Source of the DNA: Verrucomicrobium sp.
GTDB taxonomy: Bacteria > Verrucomicrobiota > Verrucomicrobiia > Methylacidiphilales > UBA1321
Direction: 5' to 3'
DNA: 64,000 nucleotides
NCBI GenBank assembly: GCA_017849585.1
Contig: JAFIGT010000012.1
Coordinates: 1-64,000, forward strand
The notes below the pieces were generated by a model that was given only the letters and a program-made list of their open reading frames with translations, searched no databases and had not been told where the DNA came from. The translations under genes and the position numbers were made by a program. The first letter of the stretch is position 1. The number at the start of each line of letters is the position of its first letter. Shown one piece after another: positions 1 to 8,288 of this stretch.

Positions 1-1490
1 CATTCCCTTTGGCGGGGGTCAGGGGGCAGAGCCCCCACCCGTGGACGCCACACCTGCAATTGGTAATCCCAGCAATTGAGCGGCAACGGCGGATCCTGCG
101 GCGAACCGAGCGAGAGCGGCTGGAGCTCCCATTCTCCGCCCAGCGCCCGCAGCACGGCGGGAGCGAATAACGGACGCACCACGATTACCGTGATCGAGCG
201 TCGCTCCGCTTCCGAGAGGACCGGACTCGTCACATACGACTCCGAATAAAAACGTTTCGCGCGCGGCAGCAACGCGTAATAGCTCGCGAAATCCCCCACC
301 GCGACATCCCCCGGTTTCACCACCTGCGAGACCAAAGTCTCCACCGCCGCAAGATTTCGTCTTGGCGCCATCGACGACGCCAGCGCGATCCACACCGGCA
401 GCCAGGCCAGCGATAAAACCGTAACCGCCACCAGCACCACCCGGCTTTGCCGCAGACTCGCCAGCGACTCCGCCGCGGCGCACACGCATGCCGCCACCGG
501 CAGGATCGCCATCCACGCGTAATAGAGAGGAAATCGTCCCAGTTGCAACATCGCCACGGAAATCCACATCACCGACACCACGCCCAAAAAAGACCGCTTC
601 GCCGCGTGTGAACGCCACGAATGCCGCGCCGCCGCCAATCCCAACACCACCGCGACCAGCAGCAATCCCAGCAGACTCGGGTCCAGCATTCCGCCGCCCC
701 AATGCACATTCCAGTCCGCCAGACTGCGCCAGCCCGAAAAATGTCCCTGCGCCGTCGCCTGCCCCGCAAAAAGATCGCTCACACCTTGCGCGGCATACAG
801 TCCCTTCAACCCCACCCAGCCCGCGAGAATTCCCAGCGCCAGAGCCACCACACTGCGCCAGTTACGACCTCGCAACACCACTAGCAACAAAACCGAAACC
901 ACCGCCGCATACGCCGCGATCTGCAGCCCCGCCCACGGCATCACCGCGCCGCACACACCCAAGGCCAGCAATCGAATCCCGCGTCGCTGAATCGACGCCG
1001 CCAGCGTCGTCACCGCGCTGATCCAGATTCCGATCGCATCCTGCCGACCGCTGCCCACCGCATAGTAGCTTCCACTCGAAAGCAGTGCGATGAGAAAAAA
1101 AGCGAACCGGCCTCCCGCCGTCCGCACCAACCCCAACCGACCGCTCGCGAGCCAAAAAATCCAGCAGGCCGACACCAGCCACAGCACATTCATTGCCTGC
1201 ATCACCGCGCGATGCACCCCGAATAGTTTGAAGCCCCCTGCCAGCAACCACGGATGCAGCGGCGTATTGCTCGCAAAAAAACGATCCGCCGGTTGCCCCG
1301 GCCACACGCTCGAGGTCAAACCCCGCCCCGCGCTCAGATTCACCGCCGGGTCCGTATAACACATCTCGTCCACCCACACGGCCGAATACCAGAACATCAC
1401 CCCAAACAGCAGCAAAGCGCCCACCAGCCCCGCCCCGAATACGCGCCGGAACTCCCCTTTCCCGATCGGTTCTCTGGCGATGGCGTCCAT
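1..1490 (-). CDS. Membrane glycosyltransferase-like protein (GT39/PMT type), partial
   Basis: Reading the minus strand from the ATG at 1488-1490 gives an uninterrupted frame of about 496 codons that runs off the left window edge, so the C-terminus is missing. The N-terminus has a membrane segment (about residues 20-36) followed by an acidic pair in WVDEMCYTDPA. That layout, then a loop with a NTPLHPWLL-like segment and many further hydrophobic helices, is typical of the dolichyl-phosphate-mannose mannosyltransferase/ArnT-like (GT39 clan) membrane enzymes, which move a sugar from a lipid carrier to a periplasmic acceptor. The acceptor cannot be told. The other frames here are composition-driven shadows. 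The family call rests on topology and the acidic first loop only, so the fold is moderately sure and the substrate unknown. Confidence 0.7.
   Translation of the reverse strand, partial: MDAIAREPIGKGEFRRVFGAGLVGALLLFGVMFWYSAVWVDEMCYTDPAVNLSAGRGLTSSVWPGQPADRFFASNTPLHPWLLAGGFKLFGVHRAVMQAMNVLWLVSACWIFWLASGRLGLVRTAGGRFAFFLIALLSSGSYYAVGSGRQDAIGIWISAVTTLAASIQRRGIRLLALGVCGAVMPWAGLQIAAYAAVVSVLLLVVLRGRNWRSVVALALGILAGWVGLKGLYAAQGVSDLFAGQATAQGHFSGWRSLADWNVHWGGGMLDPSLLGLLLVAVVLGLAAARHSWRSHAAKRSFLGVVSVMWISVAMLQLGRFPLYYAWMAILPVAACVCAAAESLASLRQSRVVLVAVTVLSLAWLPVWIALASSMAPRRNLAAVETLVSQVVKPGDVAVGDFASYYALLPRAKRFYSESYVTSPVLSEAERRSITVIVVRPLFAPAVLRALGGEWELQPLSLGSPQDPPLPLNCWDYQLQVWRPRVGALPPDPRQRE
22..36. repeat. 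GC-rich palindrome at the 3' end of the glycosyltransferase gene
   Basis: Positions 22-27 (GGGGGC) and 31-36 (GCCCCC) form a perfect 6-bp hairpin with an AGA loop, inside a G/C-rich stretch (positions 12-40). It resembles the dispersed gene-end repeats of many GC-rich bacteria, but copies elsewhere cannot be checked here. The reading frame of the gene above stays open through it. Confidence 0.45.
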
Positions 1491-1549
1491 ACGATAAACG
1501 TCCTTTTATCAGGCTCTTACTCCTTTGACAGCAGGAATCCTCTTAACTA

Positions 1550-2518
1550 ATGGCCCGACTGTCCGATGTTGAAAGCAACCGCTTATCCCTCATCATGTCC
1601 TCGCCCCTCATTAATTACGGAGTCACCAGCCCCTACGCCGACGGCAGTAAGGAAGAGGCCGCCCGCTGGATGACGGCCTGCCAGATGCTCGAGGACGCCG
1701 AAGATCTGCCCACCGCGCCTCCTATTGCCTTCAAGATTCTCTCCCTCATGAGGCGCAGTGATTACGACAACAACGACCTCGTGGAAGTCATCCGCTACGA
1801 TTCCGAGCTTACCGCCAAACTCCTCAAAATCTGCAATTCCGCTCTCTACCGACCCGCCGAACCCATCATGTCGATCAATCAGGCTCTCTTGCGCCTGGGC
1901 CAGATCGTCGTCTACGAGCAAGTCCTCACCATCGCCATGGGCCGCACCACGAAGGGCAAGAGCGCTCGCAGCCAGTACGGACAATGCGCCTTCGATCTCT
2001 GGCGTCGCTCCGTCTCCTCGGCTGCAGCCGCCCGCTATCTCGGTCCACGCTGCGCTGGCATCGCCGCCGACCGCGAAACGTGCTTTACCATCGGACTGCT
2101 CCACAACATCGGTCAGATCGTCCTCAGCATTTCGATACTACCTGCCATCGCGCAAATTCCGCTCCTCACGCAGGACAATAAAATGAGTCTCGTCGATGCG
2201 GAACGCGAAGCCCTCGGCACCGACCATGCCGCCATCGGCGGTGCCCTCCTGCAAAAATGGAATCTGCCGCAGGATGTCGTCAACGCCGTGCGCTACTATC
2301 TCGAGCCTGATTTGGACAACTCCGGACTCGCCAATGTCGCCCACCTCGCCGACTTCTGCGCCCTCGTCGGCAACGGATCCTGGCAACAGATGCAAACCGA
2401 CATGACCGCCCATGTCGCCGAAAAAGTCGGTCTCAAACCGAGCGATCTCGAAGAGACGCTCAACCAGCTCAAAAAAGAAGCCGCCGCCATTGAAGCCTTC
2501 GTCATGGTCGCCATGTAG
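1550..2518 (+). CDS. HDOD domain signalling protein
   Basis: A 322-residue soluble protein. Residues about 50-240 form an HDOD domain, a relative of the HD phosphohydrolases that has lost the metal-binding histidine-aspartate set. Recognisable pieces are LPTAPPIAFKILSLM, the following DLVEVIRYDSELTAKLLKI with CNSALY, and the INQALLRLG segment, followed by a TIGLLHNIGQIVLS helix. Proteins of this family act as signalling or scaffold modules, often linked to two-component or second-messenger control. No output domain is attached here, and the C-terminus is a helical tail. The ATG at 1550 is preceded by a weak AGGA about 13 bases upstream. The gene stands alone and its partner is not evident. 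Confidence 0.88.
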   Translation: MARLSDVESNRLSLIMSSPLINYGVTSPYADGSKEEAARWMTACQMLEDAEDLPTAPPIAFKILSLMRRSDYDNNDLVEVIRYDSELTAKLLKICNSALYRPAEPIMSINQALLRLGQIVVYEQVLTIAMGRTTKGKSARSQYGQCAFDLWRRSVSSAAAARYLGPRCAGIAADRETCFTIGLLHNIGQIVLSISILPAIAQIPLLTQDNKMSLVDAEREALGTDHAAIGGALLQKWNLPQDVVNAVRYYLEPDLDNSGLANVAHLADFCALVGNGSWQQMQTDMTAHVAEKVGLKPSDLEETLNQLKKEAAAIEAFVMVAM

Positions 2519-2533
2519 CCAGCGTGACGCTGG
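2519..2533 (+). terminator. Hairpin just after the HDOD gene
   Basis: CCAGCG at 2519-2524 pairs with CGCTGG at 2528-2533 across a TGA loop, directly after the stop codon. There is no T-run, so intrinsic termination is uncertain; it lies between two convergent genes. Confidence 0.35.
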
Positions 2534-2617
2534 ACCCTGTAGAGCCTTATCTCAGGCGGATTTTCGACAGTGTACGGCGGTTGTACCGCAGGGATGCCAT
2601 GTCGCATCTCGCTCGAT

Positions 2618-3016
2618 TCAGAGCAGTACAGGCCTCGCCAACGTAATCAACATCCCGATTACAAAGCCCACAATCATTCCAACATCTCGTTTGGAACGAC
2701 GCTTGATGCAATCTCGAATGGCCAAGTAGGTAATACCGCCCACCACACAACCTACGACGCACCAGAACGAGAGACCGAAGTATGCTCCAAAAATAACCCA
2801 TGGCACCATCTGCATTTTGGTGAGTGAATCGACAGCCCAGACTAACGCGACCGTGGTGAGCGAATCCAGCCAGATGGGCCGCACCTGCTTAGCCACCATA
2901 CAATACGTGTAGCCAATCACCAGCGGGCAAAAAACGAACGCCGCTGGATAAAAATACTCCCACGCCGAATCGTACGGAAGTTCCCCTCCGCTAAGATGTG
3001 CGAATGTCAACAGCAT
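2618..3016 (-). CDS. Small polytopic membrane protein, unknown
   Basis: The 132-residue product has about four hydrophobic segments (roughly residues 25-40, 50-66, 72-98 and 112-130) separated by short charged loops such as RDCIKRRSKRD, which looks like a genuine inner-membrane protein. No motif points to a function. It starts with ATG at 3014-3016 and lies convergent to the HDOD gene. Its base composition is slightly less GC-rich than its neighbours. No family recognised. Confidence 0.6.
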   Translation of the reverse strand: MLLTFAHLSGGELPYDSAWEYFYPAAFVFCPLVIGYTYCMVAKQVRPIWLDSLTTVALVWAVDSLTKMQMVPWVIFGAYFGLSFWCVVGCVVGGITYLAIRDCIKRRSKRDVGMIVGFVIGMLITLARPVLL

Positions 3017-3115
3017 CGGATGCTCTGCACAAGACTTCTCCGCAATTCATCTCCAGTCAAGCCACACTCCCACCTCCCTTGCATTAATTCCCAAGCGTGC
3101 TACCCTTGACCCCTT

Positions 3116-3619
3116 ATGAAAACGAATAACCCGTTATTCCGTTTCGCGTTCATCGTAGCCCTCGCCTTGGGTTTGATCGCCGCCGAAGCCAAGTCCACCA
3201 CAAGCTCCAACTCCAAAGGCTTTGCTCCCGTGAAGTTCAACGAAAGCGCCTCCCTTTCCTCCGACAGCGACGACGAGGACGACGACGATGCGCCCCGTGG
3301 TAAATCCACCGTAAAAATCCCCGTTGGCTTCACCCAACGCGGCGAGGCCTCCTACTACGGTGGCTACTGGAATGGCCGCAAGACCGCCACTGGTGAGATC
3401 TACAACCAGATGACCCTGACCGCCGCGCACAAGACGCTCCCCTTCAACTCTCGCGTCAAAGTCCGTAACCTCGTCAACAACAAGGAAGTCGTCGTCCGCA
3501 TCAACAACCGTGGCCCCTATCGCAAGGGCCGCATCATCGACCTCTCCGTGGCGGCGGCCAACAAGCTCGATATGCGCAATGCCGGTGTCGTGCCGGTAGA
3601 AATCGTGGTTATCCAATAA
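3116..3619 (+). CDS. rlpA: RlpA-like double-psi beta-barrel protein
   Basis: A 167-residue exported protein. Residues 1-25 form a signal peptide with a cleavage-like AEA site, but no lipobox cysteine is present, so unlike E. coli RlpA it is probably periplasmic rather than lipid-anchored. A short Asp/Glu-rich linker (about residues 50-60) precedes the double-psi beta-barrel domain at residues about 75-167, marked by GEASYYG, TATGE, LTAAHKTLPF and VVVRINNRGP followed by RIIDLS. Family members are septal-ring lytic transglycosylases acting on peptidoglycan strands lacking stem peptides. The SPOR domain usual in RlpA is absent. Enzymatic activity is inferred from the family. Confidence 0.85.
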   Translation: MKTNNPLFRFAFIVALALGLIAAEAKSTTSSNSKGFAPVKFNESASLSSDSDDEDDDDAPRGKSTVKIPVGFTQRGEASYYGGYWNGRKTATGEIYNQMTLTAAHKTLPFNSRVKVRNLVNNKEVVVRINNRGPYRKGRIIDLSVAAANKLDMRNAGVVPVEIVVIQ

Positions 3620-3767
3620 GGCGACCTGCCAAAACGCAACGGTCCAAGTTAAAGCGCTTCGATCCTGTCAGATGAATGAGAGATGCGGGCGTTTTTCAGC
3701 AGCCCACTACGACTGTCTTCGCGGATGAAGCGCCTGACAGGGCAGGTGCGTGCGCGTTTAGCAACTG

Positions 3768-4553
3768 CTAGTGAGCAACCGCCACAGAGGCCTTGGGCGT
3801 TTCAATCATCGCAGTGCCGGCTTTCAACTTGGCACGTTCGTCGAGCCACGCCTTGTAGTCTTCCGCCGAGTCGACGACGAGCATGCCGCGCATGAGCCCG
3901 TGACCGCTGCCGCAGAGCTGGCCGCAGATGATTTCATATTCTCCCACGGTGATCGGCTTGAACCAAAGTGGAACCATGGTACCGGGGATGGCGTCCTGCG
4001 CCACACGCATGCTGGGCAGGGCATAATTATGAATCACATCCTTGGAGGTGAGATCGACTACGATGGTCTGCCCGACCGGGGTGTGCATTTCGTTGACAGA
4101 GACAAGGTCATCCTTGCTGGCGGGATCGTTGGGGTCGAGGCCGATGGGGTTATTCGAACTAATGAGCTTGGGATCGCGACGGCCAAAAACACCGTCGGGA
4201 CCGGGATAATGGAAGTTCCATCCGAATTGCTGCGCGATGCCGCGAACGTGGACGGAGGCGTCTTTCGGGGAGTACACACGACCGCTCCAGAGCGGGATGG
4301 CGAAGCCGAGGAGGAGCATACCCTCGATGAGGATGACGGAAAATTCCAAGTGAGTAGAGACGTGATTGCGCACGCCGAAATACTCCGCCTTGGGTTGGCG
4401 GGAACGGTGAAAACGCCAGAGGGTGTAGACAAAGAAACAGCCCCAGCCGACAAAGAGGATGAGCATGAACCAGTGGCAGAATTCGAGGAGGCCATCGATT
4501 TCGACGCCGTTGAAGGAGGCGTTTTTCTGGATGCCGAGGAAGTCAATTAGCAT
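3768..4553 (-). CDS. coxB: Cytochrome c oxidase subunit II (CuA)
   Basis: Subunit II of the aa3-type oxidase, 261 residues. Two N-terminal membrane helices (about residues 25-45 and 70-92) are followed by the periplasmic CuA cupredoxin domain, with the aromatic QQFGWNFHYPG segment and the binuclear copper motif CGQLCGSGHGLM near residue 220. It accepts electrons from cytochrome c and passes them to heme a in subunit I. The copper loop has Gln where most CoxB proteins have Glu (CSELCG). There is no fused cytochrome c domain, so this is an aa3 rather than a caa3 enzyme. It is the last gene of the respiratory locus; the ATG lies at 4551-4553. Confidence 0.93.
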   Translation of the reverse strand: MLIDFLGIQKNASFNGVEIDGLLEFCHWFMLILFVGWGCFFVYTLWRFHRSRQPKAEYFGVRNHVSTHLEFSVILIEGMLLLGFAIPLWSGRVYSPKDASVHVRGIAQQFGWNFHYPGPDGVFGRRDPKLISSNNPIGLDPNDPASKDDLVSVNEMHTPVGQTIVVDLTSKDVIHNYALPSMRVAQDAIPGTMVPLWFKPITVGEYEIICGQLCGSGHGLMRGMLVVDSAEDYKAWLDERAKLKAGTAMIETPKASVAVAH

Positions 4554-4574
4554 AAGGCGGGAGGGGTGTAGTTT

Positions 4575-4820
4575 TTAAAGGGGGTGATCCGTGGAGTCGG
4601 GCAGCGAGGCACTCGCGCGGCGGCGCAGGTAAAAGAAAAACGCCACGAGAAATCCGAATATGGCGGCCAGAATCAGCAGCATGAAACCAATCGCCATGGC
4701 CATGGCGTCGTTGACATTGCTGCCGGGCGCGCCAAAGCAAACAGCACAGGCTTGCGCGGAAGGCGTGGTGATCCACGCGATTCCAGCAGTCCATCCCAAG
4801 AGGCGCAGCGCAGGTTTCAT
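4575..4820 (-). CDS. Small membrane protein of the cox cluster
   Basis: An 81-residue protein with a signal-like N-terminal segment ending at CAVCFGAPGS and one membrane helix (about residues 44-66) followed by Arg residues. It lies in the cox run, between coxB and another small membrane protein, with gaps of a few bases. The CxxC pair (CAVC) could bind copper or form a disulfide, which would fit oxidase assembly, but that is inference. No named family recognised. Confidence 0.65.
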   Translation of the reverse strand: MKPALRLLGWTAGIAWITTPSAQACAVCFGAPGSNVNDAMAMAIGFMLLILAAIFGFLVAFFFYLRRRASASLPDSTDHPL

Positions 4821-4823
4821 GAT

Positions 4824-5030
4824 TTATTCGAGAGGGAGACGCTTGAGTTTTTTCCAGACCCAGACGCCATAAAAAACCGCGGCGATGGCCACTAGAATGC
4901 CACCGATACCTGCGGCGTGATAGCTCGTGGTCTGCGGAGAGTCGGGCGAGAAAAAGCACCACGCGGCGAAGCCGAGGGCGAGCAGTGTCGCAGCGGTAAC
5001 AAAAATCATGTGAACGTACTTGATGGACAT
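4824..5030 (-). CDS. Small two-helix membrane protein of the cox cluster
   Basis: A 68-residue protein with two hydrophobic helices (about residues 5-26 and 38-58) and a basic end (WVWKKLKRLPLE). Four bases separate it from the next gene and one from the subunit IV gene upstream, so it is almost certainly co-translated with the oxidase. It may be an accessory subunit; the function is not known from sequence. Confidence 0.65.
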   Translation of the reverse strand: MSIKYVHMIFVTAATLLALGFAAWCFFSPDSPQTTSYHAAGIGGILVAIAAVFYGVWVWKKLKRLPLE

Positions 5031-5031
5031 A

Positions 5032-5388
5032 TCAGTGATGCGTGCCGGGAATGGTGTTAAAGAAGGCGAGGAGCGAGACGAGCATGAGCACGGCGGAAAA
5101 GACGGCTGTCATGATGAGGAAGTATTTGATCGTGCCACCCTGCCCCTTGAGGTGCATGAGATAGCGCAGGTTGAGAAACGCCTGCGCGGAGGCAACCAGC
5201 AGCGTGAGGACAATCTGCCATCCGAGCCCGATCTGGAAATACCAGAACGCGAAGGAGACAAGCGAGAGCACCAACAGCGATCCGAAGATCGCAAGGTAAT
5301 TGCGAACGTGGTCGTTGAACTCCTGTTGCGTCAGGGAGGGCGCGTGCCGATCGACGGATTCCGGGTTGGGCGTGGAGTGATCGCTCAT
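5032..5388 (-). CDS. Cytochrome c oxidase subunit IV-like protein
   Basis: A 118-residue membrane protein starting at the ATG at 5386-5388; a longer in-frame extension upstream lies inside the coxAC gene and reads as Ser/Arg-rich nonsense, so the short start is preferred. Three hydrophobic segments follow a polar N-terminus. The sequence around LNLRYLMHLKGQGG, just before the last helix, matches the prokaryotic subunit IV (COX4_pro) pattern of a helix pair with an internal R-x-x-MHL motif. This subunit stabilises the CuB site assembly in aa3-type oxidases. It lies 4 bases downstream of the fused subunit I/III gene. Confidence 0.8.
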   Translation of the reverse strand: MSDHSTPNPESVDRHAPSLTQQEFNDHVRNYLAIFGSLLVLSLVSFAFWYFQIGLGWQIVLTLLVASAQAFLNLRYLMHLKGQGGTIKYFLIMTAVFSAVLMLVSLLAFFNTIPGTHH

Positions 5389-5392
5389 AGAT

Positions 5393-8170
5393 TTACAGAA
5401 GGTAAAGGACGGGGAAGAGGAAGATCCAGACGAGGTCGACGAAGTGCCAGAAGAGGCCGCACACTTCAAGACGGTTCGCCTGATGCTCCGGGTTCTGCCG
5501 GTAGATGCGGCTGCCGAAGAAGTAGAAGTAGGCGAGGACCACAATGCCACCGATCAAGTGCAACACGTGGAGTCCGGTGAGCGTGAAGTAGATCGCGAAG
5601 AAGCTGCTGTACTTCGGATAAAATGCGCCCCAACGCTCCACATCTGCGAGCGCGATATCGACTTCCTTCGCTTCCGTGGGAACGCCTCGCTTCAGGTCGG
5701 GCAGCAGTACAATTTCCTCGGCAGTCGATTTCTCGAGATGGCCGGTGACTTCGTAGAGCTTGGTCTCAGGATGATAGGTGACGCGCGCGCCCTCGGCTTC
5801 CAGCACGTTTTTGTATTTGGAGTAGGACTCCTGCTTGATGAAGGCACCGTAGTGGTGGAACTTGTCACTGTATTCCTTGGCCTTCACGCCGAGGAAGAGC
5901 ACGCCCAAAAGAATCGTGGCAAGCAGCCAGCGTTGCGAACTCTGGAAGTTGCGCATCTTCAAACTGGCCCACGACATGAGCATGGTAATACTGGAACTGA
6001 TCAGCACCGTGGTGTTGAACAATCCCATCCATGTATTCAGATAGCCCCGCGGCCAGACATCGGCACCGAGGCGGAGGAAGACATAGGCCGAAAAGACACC
6101 CGCGAAAAGCATCACTTCCGAGGCGAGGAACAGCCAGATGCCGAGCTTGGCGTTGTAGAGTCCGGTGTCGGGCCGCGCGTGCACGGTGTAGGGAATCTCC
6201 ATGTCGTGCGGGGGCGGACCAGCGTCGGTCTTGCCGTCGTTGATGTCCTGCATCGCGTAATCGCGGGTCATGCCGGGAACGCTGTACTCATATGGCCCCT
6301 TGTCGACAATCGGTTCGTGTAGGAAATTGCCGTGGCCGGGTGGTGTGGGTGTGGACCACTCGAGCGTGGTCGATTCCCACGGGTTGTCGGTCGCTTTCGC
6401 TCCCCATTTTAGGCTGCCAAAGAAATTGATGATGAAGGGAATTTGCGCGAGGAAGAGGAGGAATGCAGCGACGCCTATGAACTCATTCCAGTGGACGATG
6501 TTCTTGGCGAGTTCCCAGCTCTGGCCGCCATCGTACCAGCGGCGGTGCATGCCGCCCATACCCTGCAAGAACATGGGCATGAAGATGCAGTTCATGAGGA
6601 TGAAGGTTGGCCAGAAATGCAATTTCCCGAGGAAGGGACTCATCATCCGCCCCGTGGCTTTGGGATACCAAAAGTAGATGCCCGCAAAGATGGCGAAGAT
6701 GGTACCGGGCGCGACGACGTAGTGGAAGTGACCGATCACGTAGTAGGTATCGTGCAGGTAAAGGTCGGTCGCGCTGAAGGCGAGAGGAATACCGGTCAAA
6801 CCGCCAATGCCGAACATCGGCAGGAACGCGGTAGCGAACAGCATCGGCACGGTAAATCGAATTGAGCCGCCCCAGAGGGAAATCACGAGCGCGGTGAGGA
6901 TGATCACCGATGGCACAGAGATGATGATCGTCGTGGCCTGGAAGAAGGAACTGACGACCGTGCCCATGCCGGTGAGGTACATGTGGTGCGCCCAGACGAG
7001 GAAGGAAACAAAGCCGAGGAAGAAGGTGGCGAAGACGAGCGACTTGTAACCCCAGATGGGCTTGCGGGTGTTGTTGGCGATGACTTCGCAGACGATGCCG
7101 AGACCGGGGAGAATCAAGACGTACACTTCGGGATGGGCGAGGAACCAGAACAGATGCTGCCAGAGGAGCGGAGTGCCGCCGCCGCTGACGTGAACGATAT
7201 TGCCGCCGACCACGAGGCCGCTCGGCATGAAGAAGCTCGTGCCCGCCACGCGGTCCATAAGCTGCATGATGGCGGCGGATTCGAGCGGAGGAAACGCGAG
7301 GAGGAGGAGAAACGCGGTGACGAATTGCGACCAGACAAAGAACGGCAACCGCATCCATTTGAGGCCGCGCGCACGGAGTTGCGTAATGGTGCAGATGATG
7401 TTCACCGAGCCGAGCAACGACGAGGTGATGAGGAACACCATGCCGAGAATCCAGACGCTCTGGCCAGAGAGAATCGAGGGCCAATTGGGTAACTGATCGC
7501 TCACCACTGAGAGCGGCGGATAGGAGGTCCAACCCGATTTGGCCGCACCTCCGGGCACAAAGAAGCTGCTGAGCATGACGACGCCACCGACAAAGTAGGT
7601 CCAGTAGCTCATCATATTGAGCTTCGGGAAACACATGTCCGGCGCGCCGACTTGCAGCGGCATGACGTAATTACCAAAGGCTCCAGTCAACAATGGGACG
7701 ATGGCCAAAAAGACCATGATCGTTCCGTGCATCGCACCAAGGGAATTGTAGAAATCGGGAGCCATGACGCCACCGGGCATGCTCGCCTTGCCGAAGAGTT
7801 TGCCAAGCAAGGTGGGCTCGGGCTTGGCGGGATCGTACGGGGCCGCCGCCGGGAATGGCTGCGGTTTGAACTCGCGGCCCGTGAACACACTGGTGACGGA
7901 GCCAACGCCGTTGCTGACGCTGATGGAGATGTTGCCCTTGAAACGTTCCCAGTTCAGCGACTGGCCGGGGTAAGCAAGCTGCCATCGCATGAGGAGCATG
8001 AAGCTGAAACCGATGAGCAGGAATACGAGGGCCGTGACGAGGTACTGCATGCCGACGACTTTGTGGTCGATGGAAAAGACGTACTGACGCAACCAGCTTT
8101 GATGAGGGTGAGCGTGTGTGCCTGGATTGTGAGAATGGGAATCGTGGGCGAGAGTAGTGGAGGCGTCCAT
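5393..8170 (-). CDS. coxA: Fused cytochrome c oxidase subunits I and III
   Basis: A 925-residue fusion. Residues about 1-600 are the heme-copper oxidase subunit I: the heme ligand in GAMHGTIMVF, the CuB/Tyr crosslink motif AHPEVYVLILPG, the CuB pair in WAHHMYLTGM and the heme a/a3 ligands in YVIGHFHYVVAPG. Residues about 665-925 are subunit III, with LGIWLFLASEVMLFAGVF and the TGLHVLHLIGG helix. It reduces oxygen to water and pumps protons. The subunit III half carries an extra soluble stretch of about 70 residues (around 780-848) between two helices, and subunit I has a Gly/Pro-rich periplasmic insertion around residues 70-125. The 118 bases upstream separate it from the cbb3 genes and are AT-rich, so it may have its own promoter. 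Confidence 0.95.
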   Translation of the reverse strand: MDASTTLAHDSHSHNPGTHAHPHQSWLRQYVFSIDHKVVGMQYLVTALVFLLIGFSFMLLMRWQLAYPGQSLNWERFKGNISISVSNGVGSVTSVFTGREFKPQPFPAAAPYDPAKPEPTLLGKLFGKASMPGGVMAPDFYNSLGAMHGTIMVFLAIVPLLTGAFGNYVMPLQVGAPDMCFPKLNMMSYWTYFVGGVVMLSSFFVPGGAAKSGWTSYPPLSVVSDQLPNWPSILSGQSVWILGMVFLITSSLLGSVNIICTITQLRARGLKWMRLPFFVWSQFVTAFLLLLAFPPLESAAIMQLMDRVAGTSFFMPSGLVVGGNIVHVSGGGTPLLWQHLFWFLAHPEVYVLILPGLGIVCEVIANNTRKPIWGYKSLVFATFFLGFVSFLVWAHHMYLTGMGTVVSSFFQATTIIISVPSVIILTALVISLWGGSIRFTVPMLFATAFLPMFGIGGLTGIPLAFSATDLYLHDTYYVIGHFHYVVAPGTIFAIFAGIYFWYPKATGRMMSPFLGKLHFWPTFILMNCIFMPMFLQGMGGMHRRWYDGGQSWELAKNIVHWNEFIGVAAFLLFLAQIPFIINFFGSLKWGAKATDNPWESTTLEWSTPTPPGHGNFLHEPIVDKGPYEYSVPGMTRDYAMQDINDGKTDAGPPPHDMEIPYTVHARPDTGLYNAKLGIWLFLASEVMLFAGVFSAYVFLRLGADVWPRGYLNTWMGLFNTTVLISSSITMLMSWASLKMRNFQSSQRWLLATILLGVLFLGVKAKEYSDKFHHYGAFIKQESYSKYKNVLEAEGARVTYHPETKLYEVTGHLEKSTAEEIVLLPDLKRGVPTEAKEVDIALADVERWGAFYPKYSSFFAIYFTLTGLHVLHLIGGIVVLAYFYFFGSRIYRQNPEHQANRLEVCGLFWHFVDLVWIFLFPVLYLL

Positions 8171-8288
8171 GGGCGAATTAGCTATTATTTATTTTACGCA
8201 ATACTTCTAATATTACAAAGACAAGAAATGTCCTGTTTTCATTTAGTAGCGTATCTTGTGATTGAGTTCAGGAAAAAGAGCGGGCGTC
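8171..8288 (-). promoter_or_regulatory. AT-rich gap before the fused cox gene
   Basis: This 118-base gap is by far the longest between genes in the respiratory locus and is clearly AT-rich (positions 8180-8270). It is a plausible site for a separate promoter for the aa3 genes. I see no convincing -35/-10 pair or operator and mark it only as a probable control region. Confidence 0.3.
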
